Source: Prorocentrum cordatum (taxonomy: Eukaryota > Sar > Dinophyceae > Prorocentrales > Prorocentraceae). From it: a DNA stretch of 64,000 nucleotides. Made by a program: the position numbers and the translations under genes. The notes beneath the pieces were generated by a model. The model was not told the DNA's origin. It saw only the letters and a list, made by a program, of their open reading frames with translations, and did not search any database. Position 1 is the first letter of the stretch. The number at the start of each line of letters is the position of its first letter. The DNA is taken from NCBI GenBank assembly GCA_963575745.1, contig CAUYUJ010016160.1, forward strand, positions 160,678 to 224,677, read 5' to 3'. Below, one piece after another: positions 19,103-28,759 of the stretch.

Positions 19103-19275
19103 ACCCCCGACGTCGCGATTTTTTCTCAGCGTCGACCCCCAGAGAAGTCTGGACCCCTTCCTGGGGACCAGTTTTTCATCCCGAGGCGTCTTGCGACGGT
19201 CCCGCGGCCGCGGAGGGGCACCCCCGGAGGCCCTCCATGGCGAAACCCCTCCCGCCGCGCTGCTTTCTTCACCCC
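19103..19275 (+). repeat. Family A, copy A4
   Basis: Begins ACCCCCGACGTCGCGATTTT, ends CCCGCCGCGCTGC then TTTCTTCACC. It directly precedes a high-third-GC exon. Confidence 0.85.
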
Positions 19276-19281
19276 GCGAAG

Positions 19282-19545
19282 CTGCCTGGGACCACGAGGA
19301 CCCCGCACCACAGGGCTGCTTGGGCACAGCCACCCTCTGCACGCGCGCCTTGACGCCGCACGCGCCGGCCGCACCCGAAGGGCCCCGGGGCGGCCTCGGC
19401 CGCGGCCCCCCCGCCGCGGAGGAGCCCCGCGCTGCGGGCGCCGCGCCGCCCGCCGCGCCCGCCGCCCCGCGCGGGCCGGCGGGCGCGGCCGCGGCCGAGC
19501 ACGGGCGCGCCTCGGAGGACGCCGCGCTGCCGCCGCTCGCGCCGG
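19282..19545 (+). CDS. Ala/Pro-rich exon downstream of a family A repeat
   Basis: About 88 codons, over 90% G/C-ending, start right after the repeat (GCGAAG at 19281 could be the acceptor). They read WDHEDPAPQGCLGTATLC, then an Ala/Pro/Gly-rich low-complexity run with AEHGRASEDAALPPL. The frame then runs into the inverted-repeat element at 19576, so the exon must end before that. Such compositions occur in dinoflagellate linker regions. The antisense frame is also open, so strand rests on peptide quality. No family is recognised. Confidence 0.4.
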
Positions 19546-19575
19546 CTTCCCGCCCTTGCTCGCCTCCCACCGAGC

Positions 19576-19727
19576 CACCCCAAAACCCAACCCGAAGGCT
19601 CAGGTTTGCCCTCGATTTCCAGTGCGGGGGGATCGGGAAACATCACATGTGGAACCCTTACCCCCCCCCCCCAACCCGAGATTCGGGTCTTCGGGTTGGG
19701 TTGGGGTGGTCTGGTAGGTAGTCAGCC
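19576..19727. mobile_element. Family H MITE, copy 1
   Basis: Inverted ends CCCAACCCGAAGGC and CTTCGGGTTGGG enclose about 120 bp, followed by TCTGGTAGGTAGTCA. A second copy lies at 34075-34247. The centre has CCCGAGATTCGGG. Confidence 0.75.
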
Positions 19728-19875
19728 CCCCTCTCGCCTCCTATTCCCTCGGGGTGCCCTTCTAAACGGGGTGGTGACCACAGCGTGCGGTGAGTCGGTG
19801 GGGACTCCTGGTCACCGCAGGGTTTTGGGACTCGGGTCGTTCTCCGAGGGCGTCTCGGGCGGCAGGGGCCTCCGG

Positions 19876-19975
19876 GGTCCCAAGACCGTGCGGTGACGGA
19901 TCGTGCAGTGAGGTCTTGGGGGATTTCGAGTTGACCGCACGGTCTGTCACCGCACCGTTTCGGGACTCCAAAGTC
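19876..19975. repeat. Family T foldback, copy 2
   Basis: CCGTGCGGTGACGGATCGTG and, further on, CCGCACGGTCTGTCACCGCA form an inverted pair like that at 13878. A partial unit precedes it at 19770-19830. Confidence 0.6.
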
Positions 19976-20000
19976 CCAGACCCCCATCGAGGAAGGAACA

Positions 20001-20163
20001 AAATCGTGACGGGAGGTTTGTCGCCACTTTCGGCCCCTGGGGGCCCTCACCGGGCCTCGGGGCCGTCAGAAGACGACTCGGGATGAAACGTCGATCCCGG
20101 GGAGTAGGTCGAGACCTCGGGGGGTCGACGTAATGAAAAAGCCATTGCATCGGGGGTCTGGGT
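20001..20163 (-). repeat. Family A, copy A5
   Basis: Plus strand begins AATCGTGACGGGAGG and ends near GCATCGGGGGTCTGGG. Confidence 0.85.
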
Positions 20164-20176
20164 CTCCAGGCCTTCT

Positions 20177-20374
20177 AGATGGGGTCCGAGCAGATGGGGT
20201 CGGAGGTTCGCGCCATGTCGCCGATGCATCGGCGATGCGGCTCGATGTGGGGCCCGATTTTCTCCACGCTGGCGTCGCCGATGCATCGCCGAGGTCGCCG
20301 ATGCAACGTCGACGTATCCCCGATGTATCGGCGATGCGGCGCGATCCTCCGGCCCCATCTGCTCGGACCCCATC
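20177..20374. repeat. GATGCATC foldback element
   Basis: Arms 20177-20213 and 20337-20374 are inverted (AGATGGGGTCCGAGCAGATG against its reverse). The core has several GATGCATCG and GATGTATCG units. A half copy lies at 130-273. Confidence 0.8.
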
Positions 20375-20394
20375 CGGGAGGCATCTATTCTCCC

Positions 20395-20580
20395 AGATCA
20401 GAGCTCAAGGGACGGGGGTCCATGCAGACGGGGGTCCGTCAGAGCGCCGGATCTTGCAGGATCCTGCAGGGCCAGGGTCGCATCGCCCCGTGCTCGGGTG
20501 CAGGATCCTGCGGGATCCTGCAGGATCCTGCGTAGCCTGACTGACCCGGGTCTGGATTGACCCGAGTCAGTAGATCCCCG
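20395..20580 (+). repeat. Repeat L (GGATCCTGCA module), copy 1
   Basis: It shares GCTCAAGGGACGGGGGTC, GCCAGGGTCGCAT, repeated CAGGATCCTG palindromes and GACCYGGGTC with 30826-31016. Confidence 0.85.
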
Positions 20581-20600
20581 ACCAGACCCCGTCGAGTCAT

Positions 20601-20750
20601 ACAAAACTCACGACGGGGGGGGGTCGCTGTTTTCGACCTTTTTGGGAGCCCCCCTTGCGGGGCCCAGGGGCCGTCAAGAAAAAGACGATTCGGGAGTACA
20701 GGCCGGTCCCAGGGGTGTCGGCGTCATGACAAAATAATGATGTCGGGAGC
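20601..20750 (-). repeat. Family A, copy A6
   Basis: Plus strand begins AAAACTCACGACGGG and ends GATGTCGGGAG; more diverged than A5. Confidence 0.75.
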
Positions 20751-20790
20751 TTCGGTTTCTCGGGGAAACGTAAGCGAGGACAGCACAACC

Positions 20791-20934
20791 TACCCCCACC
20801 CCCAGCCACGACCCCCACTCCCGACCTGGTGATCCAGGGGGTCCCTCCTGCTGGTAGTGAGGGTCGCCAGCCTTGACCCCTGGATCATTAGGTTGGGAGT
20901 GGGAGTTAAGCTGGGGGTGGGGGTGGGCTGTCCC
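20791..20934. repeat. Foldback K
   Basis: The left arm CCCCCACCCCCAGC.. ..CCTGGTGATCCAGGGG mirrors CCCCTGGATCATTAGG.. ..GCTGGGGGTGGGGG across a 30-nt loop. Confidence 0.75.
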
Positions 20935-21449
20935 GAGTCTTACGTCTCCCCGATCTTAGGTGGCCCGACGCTGGTTTCCGCCAGCGAGGGTGGGGGGTGC
21001 GGGGGGAGGTTGGAGGCTCTGGGTTCGAGAAGGCTTTCTCGTTTTCAGTATCAGGAGGGGTGGGGGGGGCGTTTTCGGGCCCCGGGACCGTCAGAGACGG
21101 ATCTTGGGGGGAAAACCGCACCAGACGGACCCCGGGAGGGGTTGGGGTATTGATTTTGAGCGAATTTGCCCTTCACCCCCGTCTGGAACGATTCCTCCTG
21201 GGGTCCATCCAGCTCAGAACCCCCTGGCTGTCTCCAACGCCGACCCCCCACCCTTCAGTCGGGCCGCTGAAGAAGGAACCCTTTTCGTTGGGCAGGGGCT
21301 CAGTGTTCCTAGAGTGTTTTAGAGCTTGTCTTAGAATTCCCTTTGGTTTTCCGATGGGACATCGTACGGAAAAAAGGACCCTCGGTCCCTATTGAGGGCT
21401 CCTTATGGCAGTGCTTCGATTGTGCTTTTCGTGCAGTGCCCAGAACCCG
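20935..21449. other. GC-rich stretch with a possible family A remnant
   Basis: CGTTTTCGGGCCCCGGGACC and GTCAGAGACGG at 21070-21100 resemble the middle of family A. No gene was recognised. Confidence 0.4.
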
Positions 21450-21620
21450 GACCCCCGACGCCAAGATGGTTTCACAACGTCGACCCCCATAGGTCTGGAC
21501 CCCTTCCCCGGGGACCGGTTTTTTATCCTGGGTCGTTCTTTGACAGCCCCGAGGTCCGGGAAGGGCCCCCGGAGGCCGAAAATAGCGAAACACCTCCCGT
21601 CGTGATGCTTGTCACAACGC
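21450..21620 (+). repeat. Family A, copy A7
   Basis: Begins GACCCCCGACGCC, has CCGGTTTTTTATCCTGGG in the middle and ends CCTCCCGTCGTGATG then CTTGTCACAACG. Confidence 0.85.
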
Positions 21621-21963
21621 GAGGGGGTTGTTCTGGGAGGGAGGGTCGCCACCAGCGGGGTCACCGGCCCCTCCCGCGGGGGAGCGAGGCCCTCCAGGAG
21701 CGCAGCGCTCGAGGCGGCGTCTGGGGGCGCCCGGGGGCCGCCGCCCGCGGGAGGGGGTCTGCTTGGGGGTGCTCTTCTGCCGGGGGCCCGCTGCCTCGAG
21801 GCGGCGGCGTCTCCTCGAGGGCGTGGCGACCCCTTGGGTCGACCAGAACAGCAAGCGACACCACCCTGCTCCTCCCTCCTCGTCCTCCTCCTCCTCCTCC
21901 TCCTCCTCCTCCTCCTCCTCCCCCCTCCTCCCGATTTACTCTGGCCCAACAAGTTGCGCTACG
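21621..21963. other. GC-rich stretch and CTC tract
   Basis: 21630-21860 has high third-position GC in more than one frame, so coding cannot be assigned. A CTC microsatellite lies at 21875-21935. Confidence 0.45.
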
Positions 21964-22013
21964 GCCCATCGGGGGACGTAGCGCAGACCACACAGAAACC
22001 CGCGCCAGATGTC
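21964..22013 (+). repeat. About 50-bp dispersed repeat, copy 1
   Basis: ACGGCCCATCGGGGG followed by GTAGCGCAGACCACACAGA matches 25071-25120. Confidence 0.75.
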
Positions 22014-22078
22014 TTGATATACACTCATTCCCTTGGGGCCGTACAGTGAAGACCCATGCCGCGAATCGCCTCGCTTGT

Positions 22079-22100
22079 TCCGTAGCCATGTTGGCTCAAG
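22079..22100 (+). other. Genomic relic of the dinoflagellate spliced leader
   Basis: The 22 bases match the conserved leader (D-CCGTAGCCATTTTGGCTC-AAG) at all but one position (a G in the T run). It is followed by TCGTTTGG, not by the GT donor of a leader RNA gene, so it is a relic of a trans-spliced mRNA that was copied back into the genome. An ATG follows after 77 nt. Confidence 0.85.
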
Positions 22101-22177
22101 TCGTTTGGCTTCGAGCTTACACTGTCTTGGCCGACCCCCCCTCGCGCCGCACCGCGCCACCTCGATCCTTGCGCTCG

Positions 22178-22629
22178 ATGGCGCTCCCGAGGCTCCTCGC
22201 GCTGGCCCTGCTGCTGGTCCCGGGAGCGGCCTCCGGCGAGGCCCCGGCGGGCGCGTGCGAGGCCGCAGGCGAGTGCGAAGACGCCGCGCTCCTGCAGCAG
22301 CGCCCCAGCAGTTTCAAGGTGTGCCCAGGTCGTGGCTGCGCTCAGGCGTGTGAGAGCTGGAATAATAAGTATTATGTATGTGTCTTTCGTTGTAATTTCA
22401 ACCGATGCGAGTGTGTCACGCAGGGGTATTTACGGCCATGGGCCTGGGAACGTCCACCCTCAGGGTGCCTGTGCTCATGGGCAGCCGGCCGTTTGGCTAC
22501 GGTCTCGGCGGGCCGCTTGTCCCGATCAGCGCCTGTGTTCGTTGTAGCACAGATATGGTATTACGGGCGTATGTCAGGGTTTTACAGCAGTTCCCCGTAA
22601 TGGAGAACTTGGATGACGCATTTGCATAG
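22178..22629 (+). CDS. Small secreted protein, two exons, downstream of a leader relic
   Basis: The ATG at 22178 begins a classic signal peptide (MALPRLLALALLLVPGAASG), then a mature start with ECEDAALLQQR, a signature often seen after signal peptides in dinoflagellate proteins. Over 90% of codons end in G or C until about 22318, then bias drops. A GT-AG intron 22329-22423 (95 nt) restores frame to a second high-bias stretch, TLRVPVLMGSRPFGYGLGG and a Cys pair CVRC, ending at TAG 22627. Predicted length is 118 residues. Reading straight on instead gives a Cys-rich frame to 22600; the codon-bias drop argues against it. An alternative donor is at 22319. Function unknown. Confidence 0.6.
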
Positions 22630-22639
22630 GATTGTTTTG

Positions 22640-23020
22640 CATGAAATTTGTTGAGCGAGCGTTATAGCTCCGACTGCACCCCTTTCATGAAAGCCCTGTC
22701 TGCTTGCGGGCAGCGATGGCGTTCGCCGCGAATCACGTGAGCACCTGCGCGCACGTATATCACGAGCATCGTCGGCCGCGGAGTTCCGCTGCGGTCATTT
22801 TAAGCATGCTGGTCCCGCCTCCCTGTCCGCATTTTCGTTGTTGGCGTTACCTCATCGAGCTATTAAGGACCCCCCCCCTCGGGGTTACCATTAGCACCGC
22901 ACACTAATGCAATAATTCTGGGGTGCGGTTTTCGCCGAGAGATATAGTTAGCACCGCACAAATGAGCGAGCATAGAAAATTCCCGCGCCCTGGCTCGGGT
23001 GATATCCCAACTGGAATTGG
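22640..23020. other. Stretch without a recognised gene
   Basis: Contains TTAGCACCGCACA twice (22889, 22949). No other feature. Confidence 0.45.
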
Positions 23021-24185
23021 AATAAGAATAATATGACAACGGAAATGCGAGTAATAAAAATAATGATAATACGATTAATGTTAACCAGAATTAATAGCAC
23101 AAAGCATAAGAGCAACGATACGAGTAAGAGTGATACTATCAATAGTAATGATAAGAACTGTGATAAGAGTAGGAGCACCAATAATAGTAAGAAGCATAAT
23201 CCGAATCCGAATAAGAATACGGAAAATCAGAGCGATAATCATCATAAAAATAATATTCGTAATAATAATAATAATCCGAATCATAGTCAGAATGAGAACA
23301 AGAGTTTGTTCTCGCATTATCTTCGCCATCCTTGTCATATACGACGCGCATTGCCACCCCTGTTGAAAACGTGATTTTTCCCGGCCGTCGCGCGGGGTCG
23401 CGCGTCCGAGGATATCGCCCCCGCCACGCACGGCGCATTATCTCACCACCACACCCGCGCAAGATAATTACAACAGCTCGTCCAACAAAAAGACAAGAAG
23501 CACAATGAGACCAATAATCATAATAATAATACGAGTAAGATCAATACTACGAACAGTTAAAGTAGGAACAAGAAGAATAATGGCAATAATAGTAAGAGGG
23601 AAACGAATAATCAGAAAATGGATTGAGAGTATGAGTAAGAATTATAATACGAGTAACAATAGGAGTATCAATGATACTATTAAGAATCACAATCATAATA
23701 AGGATATGGGTAACAATATTTATCAGAGTAAGACTGCGACTAATAATAATAAGAAACATAATGATCGGAATAACAAGAATAAGAATAATTATAACAATAA
23801 TGATAGGAGTTAGAGTGTTACTAATAATACGAGTAATCGCTAAGGTAATAATAATATTATCAACCACGATAAGAATCATTTTCCGACTCACAATAATGAG
23901 ACACATGAGAAAATAAATTGGTTAATACTAATAATCATAAGCGTAATAATAGTATTCACAATTATAGCAATAGTACGAATCAGAATTATAATCCGAATAG
24001 TAAGCATATCAAGAATAAGAAATAGTTTGGCCTCATTATCTTCATCACCCTTGTCTTGTACGATTTGTATTACCACCCCTGTTGAAACATTGGTTTTTCT
24101 ATGCCGTCGTGTGGGGTAGTGCATCCGAGGATATCGTTCTCGCCTCGCACGGCGCGTTATCTTAGCACCCGCACCGCCAAACATA
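23021..24185 (+). repeat. Two AT-rich purine-skewed islands with a conserved GC module
   Basis: 23021-23300 and 23490-24010 are A-rich with AATAATAAG/GAATAAG units and an A over T excess on the plus strand. Each is followed by a matching block (23310-23465 and 24030-24185) sharing CACCCCTGTTGAAA, then TCCGAGGATATCG and CGCACGGCGCRTTATCT. The two halves make a diverged tandem duplication. Frames are Asn/Lys/Ile-rich with no domain. Confidence 0.85.
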
Positions 24186-24244
24186 TTCTTCCCCATGGTA
24201 GGCACGGACGGTTCCTTTCCAAAGCTGGACCCCCCTTGCGGGGG

Positions 24245-24330
24245 ACCTAATGTTGTTATTGTTGGTGTTGGCGTTGTTGGTGTTTTTGATGTTGATGTTG
24301 CTGTTGGTGTTGTTATTGGCCTTGTTGTTC
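24245..24330 (+). repeat. GTT/GTTGTT microsatellite
   Basis: Degenerate (GTT)n. Confidence 0.85.
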
Positions 24331-24916
24331 TAGATATAAGTCTTATTGCTGATTGTCGTTTTTCGTGTTGGTGCCGTGCCGTAAGGGAGTATTGAGGAGG
24401 AGGAGGACTTGTTTTGTTTAGCTGGGCCAAGGCCTCTTGACTGAGGCCTTGGCCCTCGGCTTGATCCGTAATTACGAATAAAAGCCAACTTATTGCGAGA
24501 ATATATCAGGCGGTGTGCTTGTTTCGGCGAGCATACTCGTATGCGTGCACATAAAGATGCGAGGTGCCAGGGTAACGTTTCTGGGGTGCCGGGTGCGTTA
24601 TATGTTCGCCGGAGGAGGGGGGGTCTTAATTGCTTCTCCGGGTTAATTGCAGCGAGACTCCGCACCTGGCGACTGCACTGGGAGCGGTTCGGGACAAGAT
24701 GTGTTGCGCAATGCATGTGCAATCGCCTCAGCTGGTCGTTGCGGCATAAAAAGTGTATATCATGTTGGGAGGCCCCCACATGTGGACGCCAAGCCGCATA
24801 GCCGCGCTTTGCATCACCAGCTCGTCTTTTAGCTGCCGCGCGCCAGGCAGGTCGTGGCAGGCTTTGCCCCGGCCGTGCACGTTCTGCCGCAAACTTTGCG
24901 GACAAAAACGAATCAC
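24331..24916 (-). CDS. Possible minus-strand ORF
   Basis: The minus frame 25184-24330 is open for 284 codons. Its upstream third is repeat D2 and the 50-bp repeat; the rest reads PHVGASQHDIHFLCRNDQL, then many Arg, His and Pro residues, and ends at a stop near 24330. Composition is balanced and GC is near 55%, which makes so long a frame less likely by chance. No domain is recognised and the antisense strand holds shorter frames. A hairpin GGCCAAGGCC..GGCCTTGGCC lies at 24425-24455. Confidence 0.22.
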
Positions 24917-25052
24917 CTTGCTTGTCTCTGGGGTGCCCTGGGTTTTTCTGGTTTCGATGGTTGTGCAGTGGAAGACGTGACATTTCCATACCAAACATCA
25001 ATGGACGTCCTGGGTTCTCAGGGTTGGATTTCTTGTGGAAGGTTTCTTGTGG
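24917..25052 (+). repeat. Family D dispersed repeat, copy D2
   Basis: Shares GGTGCCCTGGGTTTTTCTGG and TTTCTTGTGGAAGGTTTC with D1 and D3. Confidence 0.75.
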
Positions 25053-25070
25053 ACTGGCTTGCACTGTACG

Positions 25071-25120
25071 GCCCATCGGGGGCCGTAGCGTAGACCACGC
25101 AGAGACCCGCGTCAGATTTC
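25071..25120 (+). repeat. About 50-bp dispersed repeat, copy 2
   Basis: Partner of 21964-22013. Confidence 0.75.
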
Positions 25121-25479
25121 CTGGTGATGCGCTCCTCCCCGTAGGGGCCGTAGGTGGGGTGGTGTCGTTCGTTTTCTGGCCCACACGAGAAATTCTTTCA
25201 CGTCTCAGCGTTTTCCCCTCCGTCCCCCCGCGCGGCCGTTCTCGTTTTTCTCCCCCCTTCTTGCGCGCCGGTCAATTAGCCTCTCGATTGCCTCGAATGG
25301 TCACGCGTTGGAGCGGACCGCGTCTGCCTCGCCGGCGACGAAAAAAGTTCTCTGGCCCACTTAGTGATGGCCGCGGCCCTCGGCGAAACAGCCAGCGGGA
25401 GGCCGGCGCGCAGGTGGCGCGGCGCCAGAGGTCCGCGGGCGGAAGCCTGGTGGAAGGCCCCACTGCTTGATACCCTGGC
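25121..25479. other. Stretch without a certain gene
   Basis: Mixed composition; frames open on both strands near 25330-25470. No feature supported. Confidence 0.4.
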
Positions 25480-25680
25480 GATCCCTCCTCCTCCTCCTCC
25501 TCCTCCTCCTCCTCCTGCTCCTCCTCCTCCTCCTGTTTCCTCGTTCCCGTCCTCCTCCTCCTCCTCCTCCCCCTCCTGCTCCTCCTTCTCCTCTTCCCTC
25601 CTTCCTTCCTCCTCCTCCTCTTCCTCGCCCTCCTCCTCCTCCTCGTCGTCCTCCTCCTCCTCCTCCTCCTCCTGTGGGCG
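25480..25680 (+). repeat. CTC microsatellite tract
   Basis: 200 bp of CTC/TCC with interruptions. Confidence 0.9.
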
Positions 25681-26114
25681 CGCCCTCTGGGGCGCCAGCC
25701 GGCGCAAAATGGGCTGGCGACCAGGGGCGGGGGGGTGTGACGTCACGATTCGCGCCGGCTCGTCTGGGAATGCCTGGGGCGGGTTTTTCCAGACGGCGCC
25801 GGCTTCGAATCGCCACGTCACCAGCTAGGGAAGAGGGGATGGGGCAGGGCCGTCGACGGGCGTGATCGCAAATTGGAAACATTGCTCTGTGGGCTGAAGG
25901 CCAGACGTCAGCATCTCAGGATGCGGGGCTGTCAGAGGGTACCGCGCGGCCGCCGAGCGGGGCGGCAGCCTTCGCCCGCGAAGCGCCCCCGCGACACCCC
26001 ACTGGCAGCCTCAAATCTCCTTTCAGTTCGGCGGTTTGTCCCGGACCTCGGTCTGGAATGGACAAGGAAGGAAAATGAAATGGGCGGGGACGTCCAGGAG
26101 GGGGAGAATGACTA
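25681..26114. other. Stretch without a recognised gene
   Basis: CGCCAGCCGGCG..GCTGGCGACC at 25690-25725 is a loose palindrome. GC-rich, no supported ORF. Confidence 0.4.
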
Positions 26115-26490
26115 GGTGTAGGTGTGTGTCTGTGTGTGTGTGTGCGCGTGCGCGTGCGCGTGCGCGTGCGTGCGTGCGTGCGTGCGTGTGTGTGTGTGTG
26201 TTGTGTGTGTGTATGAGTGAGTGGCTGAGTGAGTGAGTGAGTGAATGAGTGAGTGAGTGAGTGAATGAGTGTGTGTGTGTGTATGTGCGTGTGCGTGTGC
26301 GTGTGCGTGTGCGTGTGCGTGCGCGTGCGTTCGTGCGTGCGTGTGTGCGTGTGTGTGTTTTGTGTGGGTGAGTGGGTGCGCGCGGGCGTGTGAGTGTGTG
26401 TGTACGTGCGTGTGTGTGTGTACGTGCGTGGGTGTACGTGCGTGCGTGCGTGTGTGTGTGTGTGTGTTGTGTGTTGTGTGTGTGGATGTT
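26115..26490 (+). repeat. TG/CG alternating purine-pyrimidine tract
   Basis: GTGTGCGCGTGCG and GAGTGAGTGAGTG units for 375 bp, a sequence type prone to left-handed DNA. Confidence 0.9.
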
Positions 26491-26744
26491 ATGGCCGCGC
26501 CTGTGAAATCTCCGGGACTTCCTGCCGCTCCCCCTCTTCTCTCAGGACGCCCACCGGCCCCTCCTTCGTCCGCGCGCGTGCCTCGGGCCGCGGTGCGCCC
26601 CGGCCCCCGCGTTTCCTGACCGCCCCTGCCTGGCGCACCCGGCGTCCTGGAGATTTGACGCGGGATGCCAACATCGCGAGACAGCACGGCCAGAGCCCTG
26701 GACCGCGAGGGTACACAAATCCCCTCGGGTTGAACAGCACCCTC

Positions 26745-26798
<54 letters not shown>

Positions 26799-26815
26799 CG
26801 TATATATATATATAT
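26745..26815. repeat. TA microsatellite
   Basis: (TA)n with TATG and GTAC interruptions. Confidence 0.9.
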
Positions 26816-26986
26816 AACACGTTCGCTTGTTGTCGTAACTTCGGGTTTGTGTTAAACCCTCTCTCACATTCGTGCTGCGGTGTGGATCGTAAGCGCGCCT
26901 CCTCTCCGCCACCGTCGATGTCGCCCACGCCTTCGTGGCCGTGGTGCGCGTTGCTCTGCTCGGGACCCGCTTCGCTTTTGGAGCGC

Positions 26987-27205
26987 ATGACCACTGCCAC
27001 CCTGCCCCCAGCACTCCTCACTCTTTTCTCCGTGTCTTCGGGCGCTTTTCGCGTCGCCCACGCCAGGGGGATGCCGATCCCCCCGTGGTCTCTCCTTCGT
27101 TTCCGATCTTGCCCCGGGGCCCCGTCCGAAGACGGGGAGTTCCCACCAACCACGCGCGTCGGGCCGCAGAGCGCGAGTGACGCAGAAGGACGGCTGGTTC
27201 CGAGC
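26987..27205 (+). CDS. Possible secreted or membrane protein exon
   Basis: The ATG at 26987 opens with MTTATLPPALLTLFSVSSGA, which looks like a signal peptide, then PIPPWSLLRFRSCPG and EFPPTTRVGPQSASDAEG. About three quarters of codons end in G or C. The frame continues to 27592 through a polypurine stretch, where an intron is likely to begin. Two other plus frames in the same stretch are also open, so the call is tentative. No leader relic was seen upstream. Confidence 0.3.
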
Positions 27206-27665
27206 TGTCAACCCATGCCCCCCCCCCCCCCGGTTGGGGTCTGGGGTCTGGGGGGGGGAGAGGGGGGGGGGCGCGGGAGGAGGGTGGTGCGGCGAGAGGG
27301 AGCCAGAGCAGGAGCTCGAGGGAGACGAGGGACGAGGAGGAGCAGGACGATCGGAGGAGTTTGGAGGAGCACGCGGAGGGAGGAGCGGCCAGCAGCACGA
27401 GGAGTACTACGTCGGCGGGGGGAGAAGGGGGAAGAGTGGGGGGGAGCAGCACGCGCCTCAAGCTCGAGTCTCCTCTGTGAGTTCGTCAATGCCACGCGAG
27501 GTATTCACTATGATGTACCGCCGTGTTCCTCAGTCTGTGGGCCCCGCCTGTTTTCCAACAATGTCGGGCTCTATGGTCACAGCTATCTTTGAGGCTTCAC
27601 GGTTGTGACCAAGATCGTCGTCTTCACGATTTTTTGGCCGGGATTTTCAGTGGTGAGAAACTACC
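27206..27665. other. G/A-rich stretch, then unique sequence
   Basis: 27245-27440 is GGGGGAG/GAGG-rich. 27450-27665 is AT-richer and may be leader sequence for the ORF at 27666. Confidence 0.45.
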
Positions 27666-27908
27666 ATGAGTCATGCGCGGTCGGGTTCTATTTTCTGCCT
27701 TGCCATCATGCCTTTAGCTGCCAGCCCTCTGGCCTTCATTGCCTCGCGCCGCCAGTGCGATTGGGACGCGTGCGTCACCTTCACCAAGGAGACAGCTGGC
27801 GGTCGCCAGGCCTTCTGGAACAAGTGTGCAAGATGGTGCTGTGACGAGAAGGACAATCGCCACTCATCAAATGTCCTGGTTACAGAAGAGTGCAAGACGC
27901 ACAGGTGA
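27666..27908 (+). CDS. Small Cys-rich secreted protein (80 residues)
   Basis: The ATG at 27666 opens with a hydrophobic leader (GSIFCLAIMPLAASPLAFIA) and a likely cleavage site before RRQC. The mature part has six cysteines: C-x4-C, then KCARWCCDEK and a final C, followed by a TGA. Balanced composition and lower GC set it off from the flanks. A strong donor CACAG|GTGAGA overlaps the stop; an acceptor ATCACGCAG|GTGATC at 28076 would recreate the same stop, so the protein end is unchanged whether or not it is spliced. No family is recognised. Confidence 0.45.
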   Translation: MSHARSGSIFCLAIMPLAASPLAFIASRRQCDWDACVTFTKETAGGRQAFWNKCARWCCDEKDNRHSSNVLVTEECKTHR

Positions 27909-28759
27909 GATGGGCCATCGCATGGGCAAAACGAGCTATCAGTCACGCCATCGTCGCCCTATGTGTTCAGCATTTGTAAGTAGATGTTCTCGGCAATGTC
28001 CATCCTTGTTTTGTTTCGAAGCATGTGTCATGTAATGTGTGTTTACTTGGCCTGACATTCCATTCTTATCACGCAGGTGATCCGTCCTCTTCAAACTTGT
28101 CACGTGGTGTTTTGTCTCGATTATGCTGGCCAGTCTTGAGCATCTCCGATTTCGTCCATCGTATATTTTCCGTTGTCAGTTGGTTGCAGCTTCTTCTGCC
28201 TGCTCGACTCCGCGGGTCTTGCATCCCCTCAGCTACGAGTGGCTCAAGCGCTCTGAACGGCCGACTGCAAGTCTCCAAAGAAATTGTGTATTGGCCTCTG
28301 CCAGTATGTCAGCCAAGGTCGTCGAATTTGTCTCTTTCGTGTCGTGTTGTCGCATGTGATTTGTATCTTGTTCATTGTGCAATCTTCACGGCTGTACGCG
28401 AAAGCTGAATTGGCAAAAGCACGGTTCGTCATTATTATTAGTGAGAGTGCAGCCGGCATGCATGACAGTTGGGATGAGGTACGAGATGGGTGGGATGTGT
28501 TCAAGCGATTGCCTCTCAGTTTAGTGCCTTGCGCCCTGTGCTTGCACGTCATGGTTCAGGATGTGGCTCGTTACGCGCATCATGTGAAGGGGTTCGCCCT
28601 TCCCCGTTGCCCCCCACCCTCCTCAGACTGTTCGCATGGCCACGCATGTTCGGTTGGATGGTTCATTGTCATGTCAGTTGACCCGTTGACAACTCAGAGA
28701 TGATTGGATTGCGATCTAAACTCAAAAGCACGCTCCCATTGTAGTCTGTGATGGTTCGC
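27909..28759. other. AT-richer unique stretch, possible 3' region or further exons
   Basis: ORFs at 28025-28408 and 28284-28703 are protein-like in places (for example AELAKARFVIIISESAAG) but lack motifs or splice evidence. It may be the untranslated tail of the preceding gene. Confidence 0.35.

Noticed and set aside
23021-24010. Asn/Lys-rich ORFs in the AT-rich islands
   Set aside because: The peptides simply follow AAT/AAG/ATA words, on both strands and in several frames.
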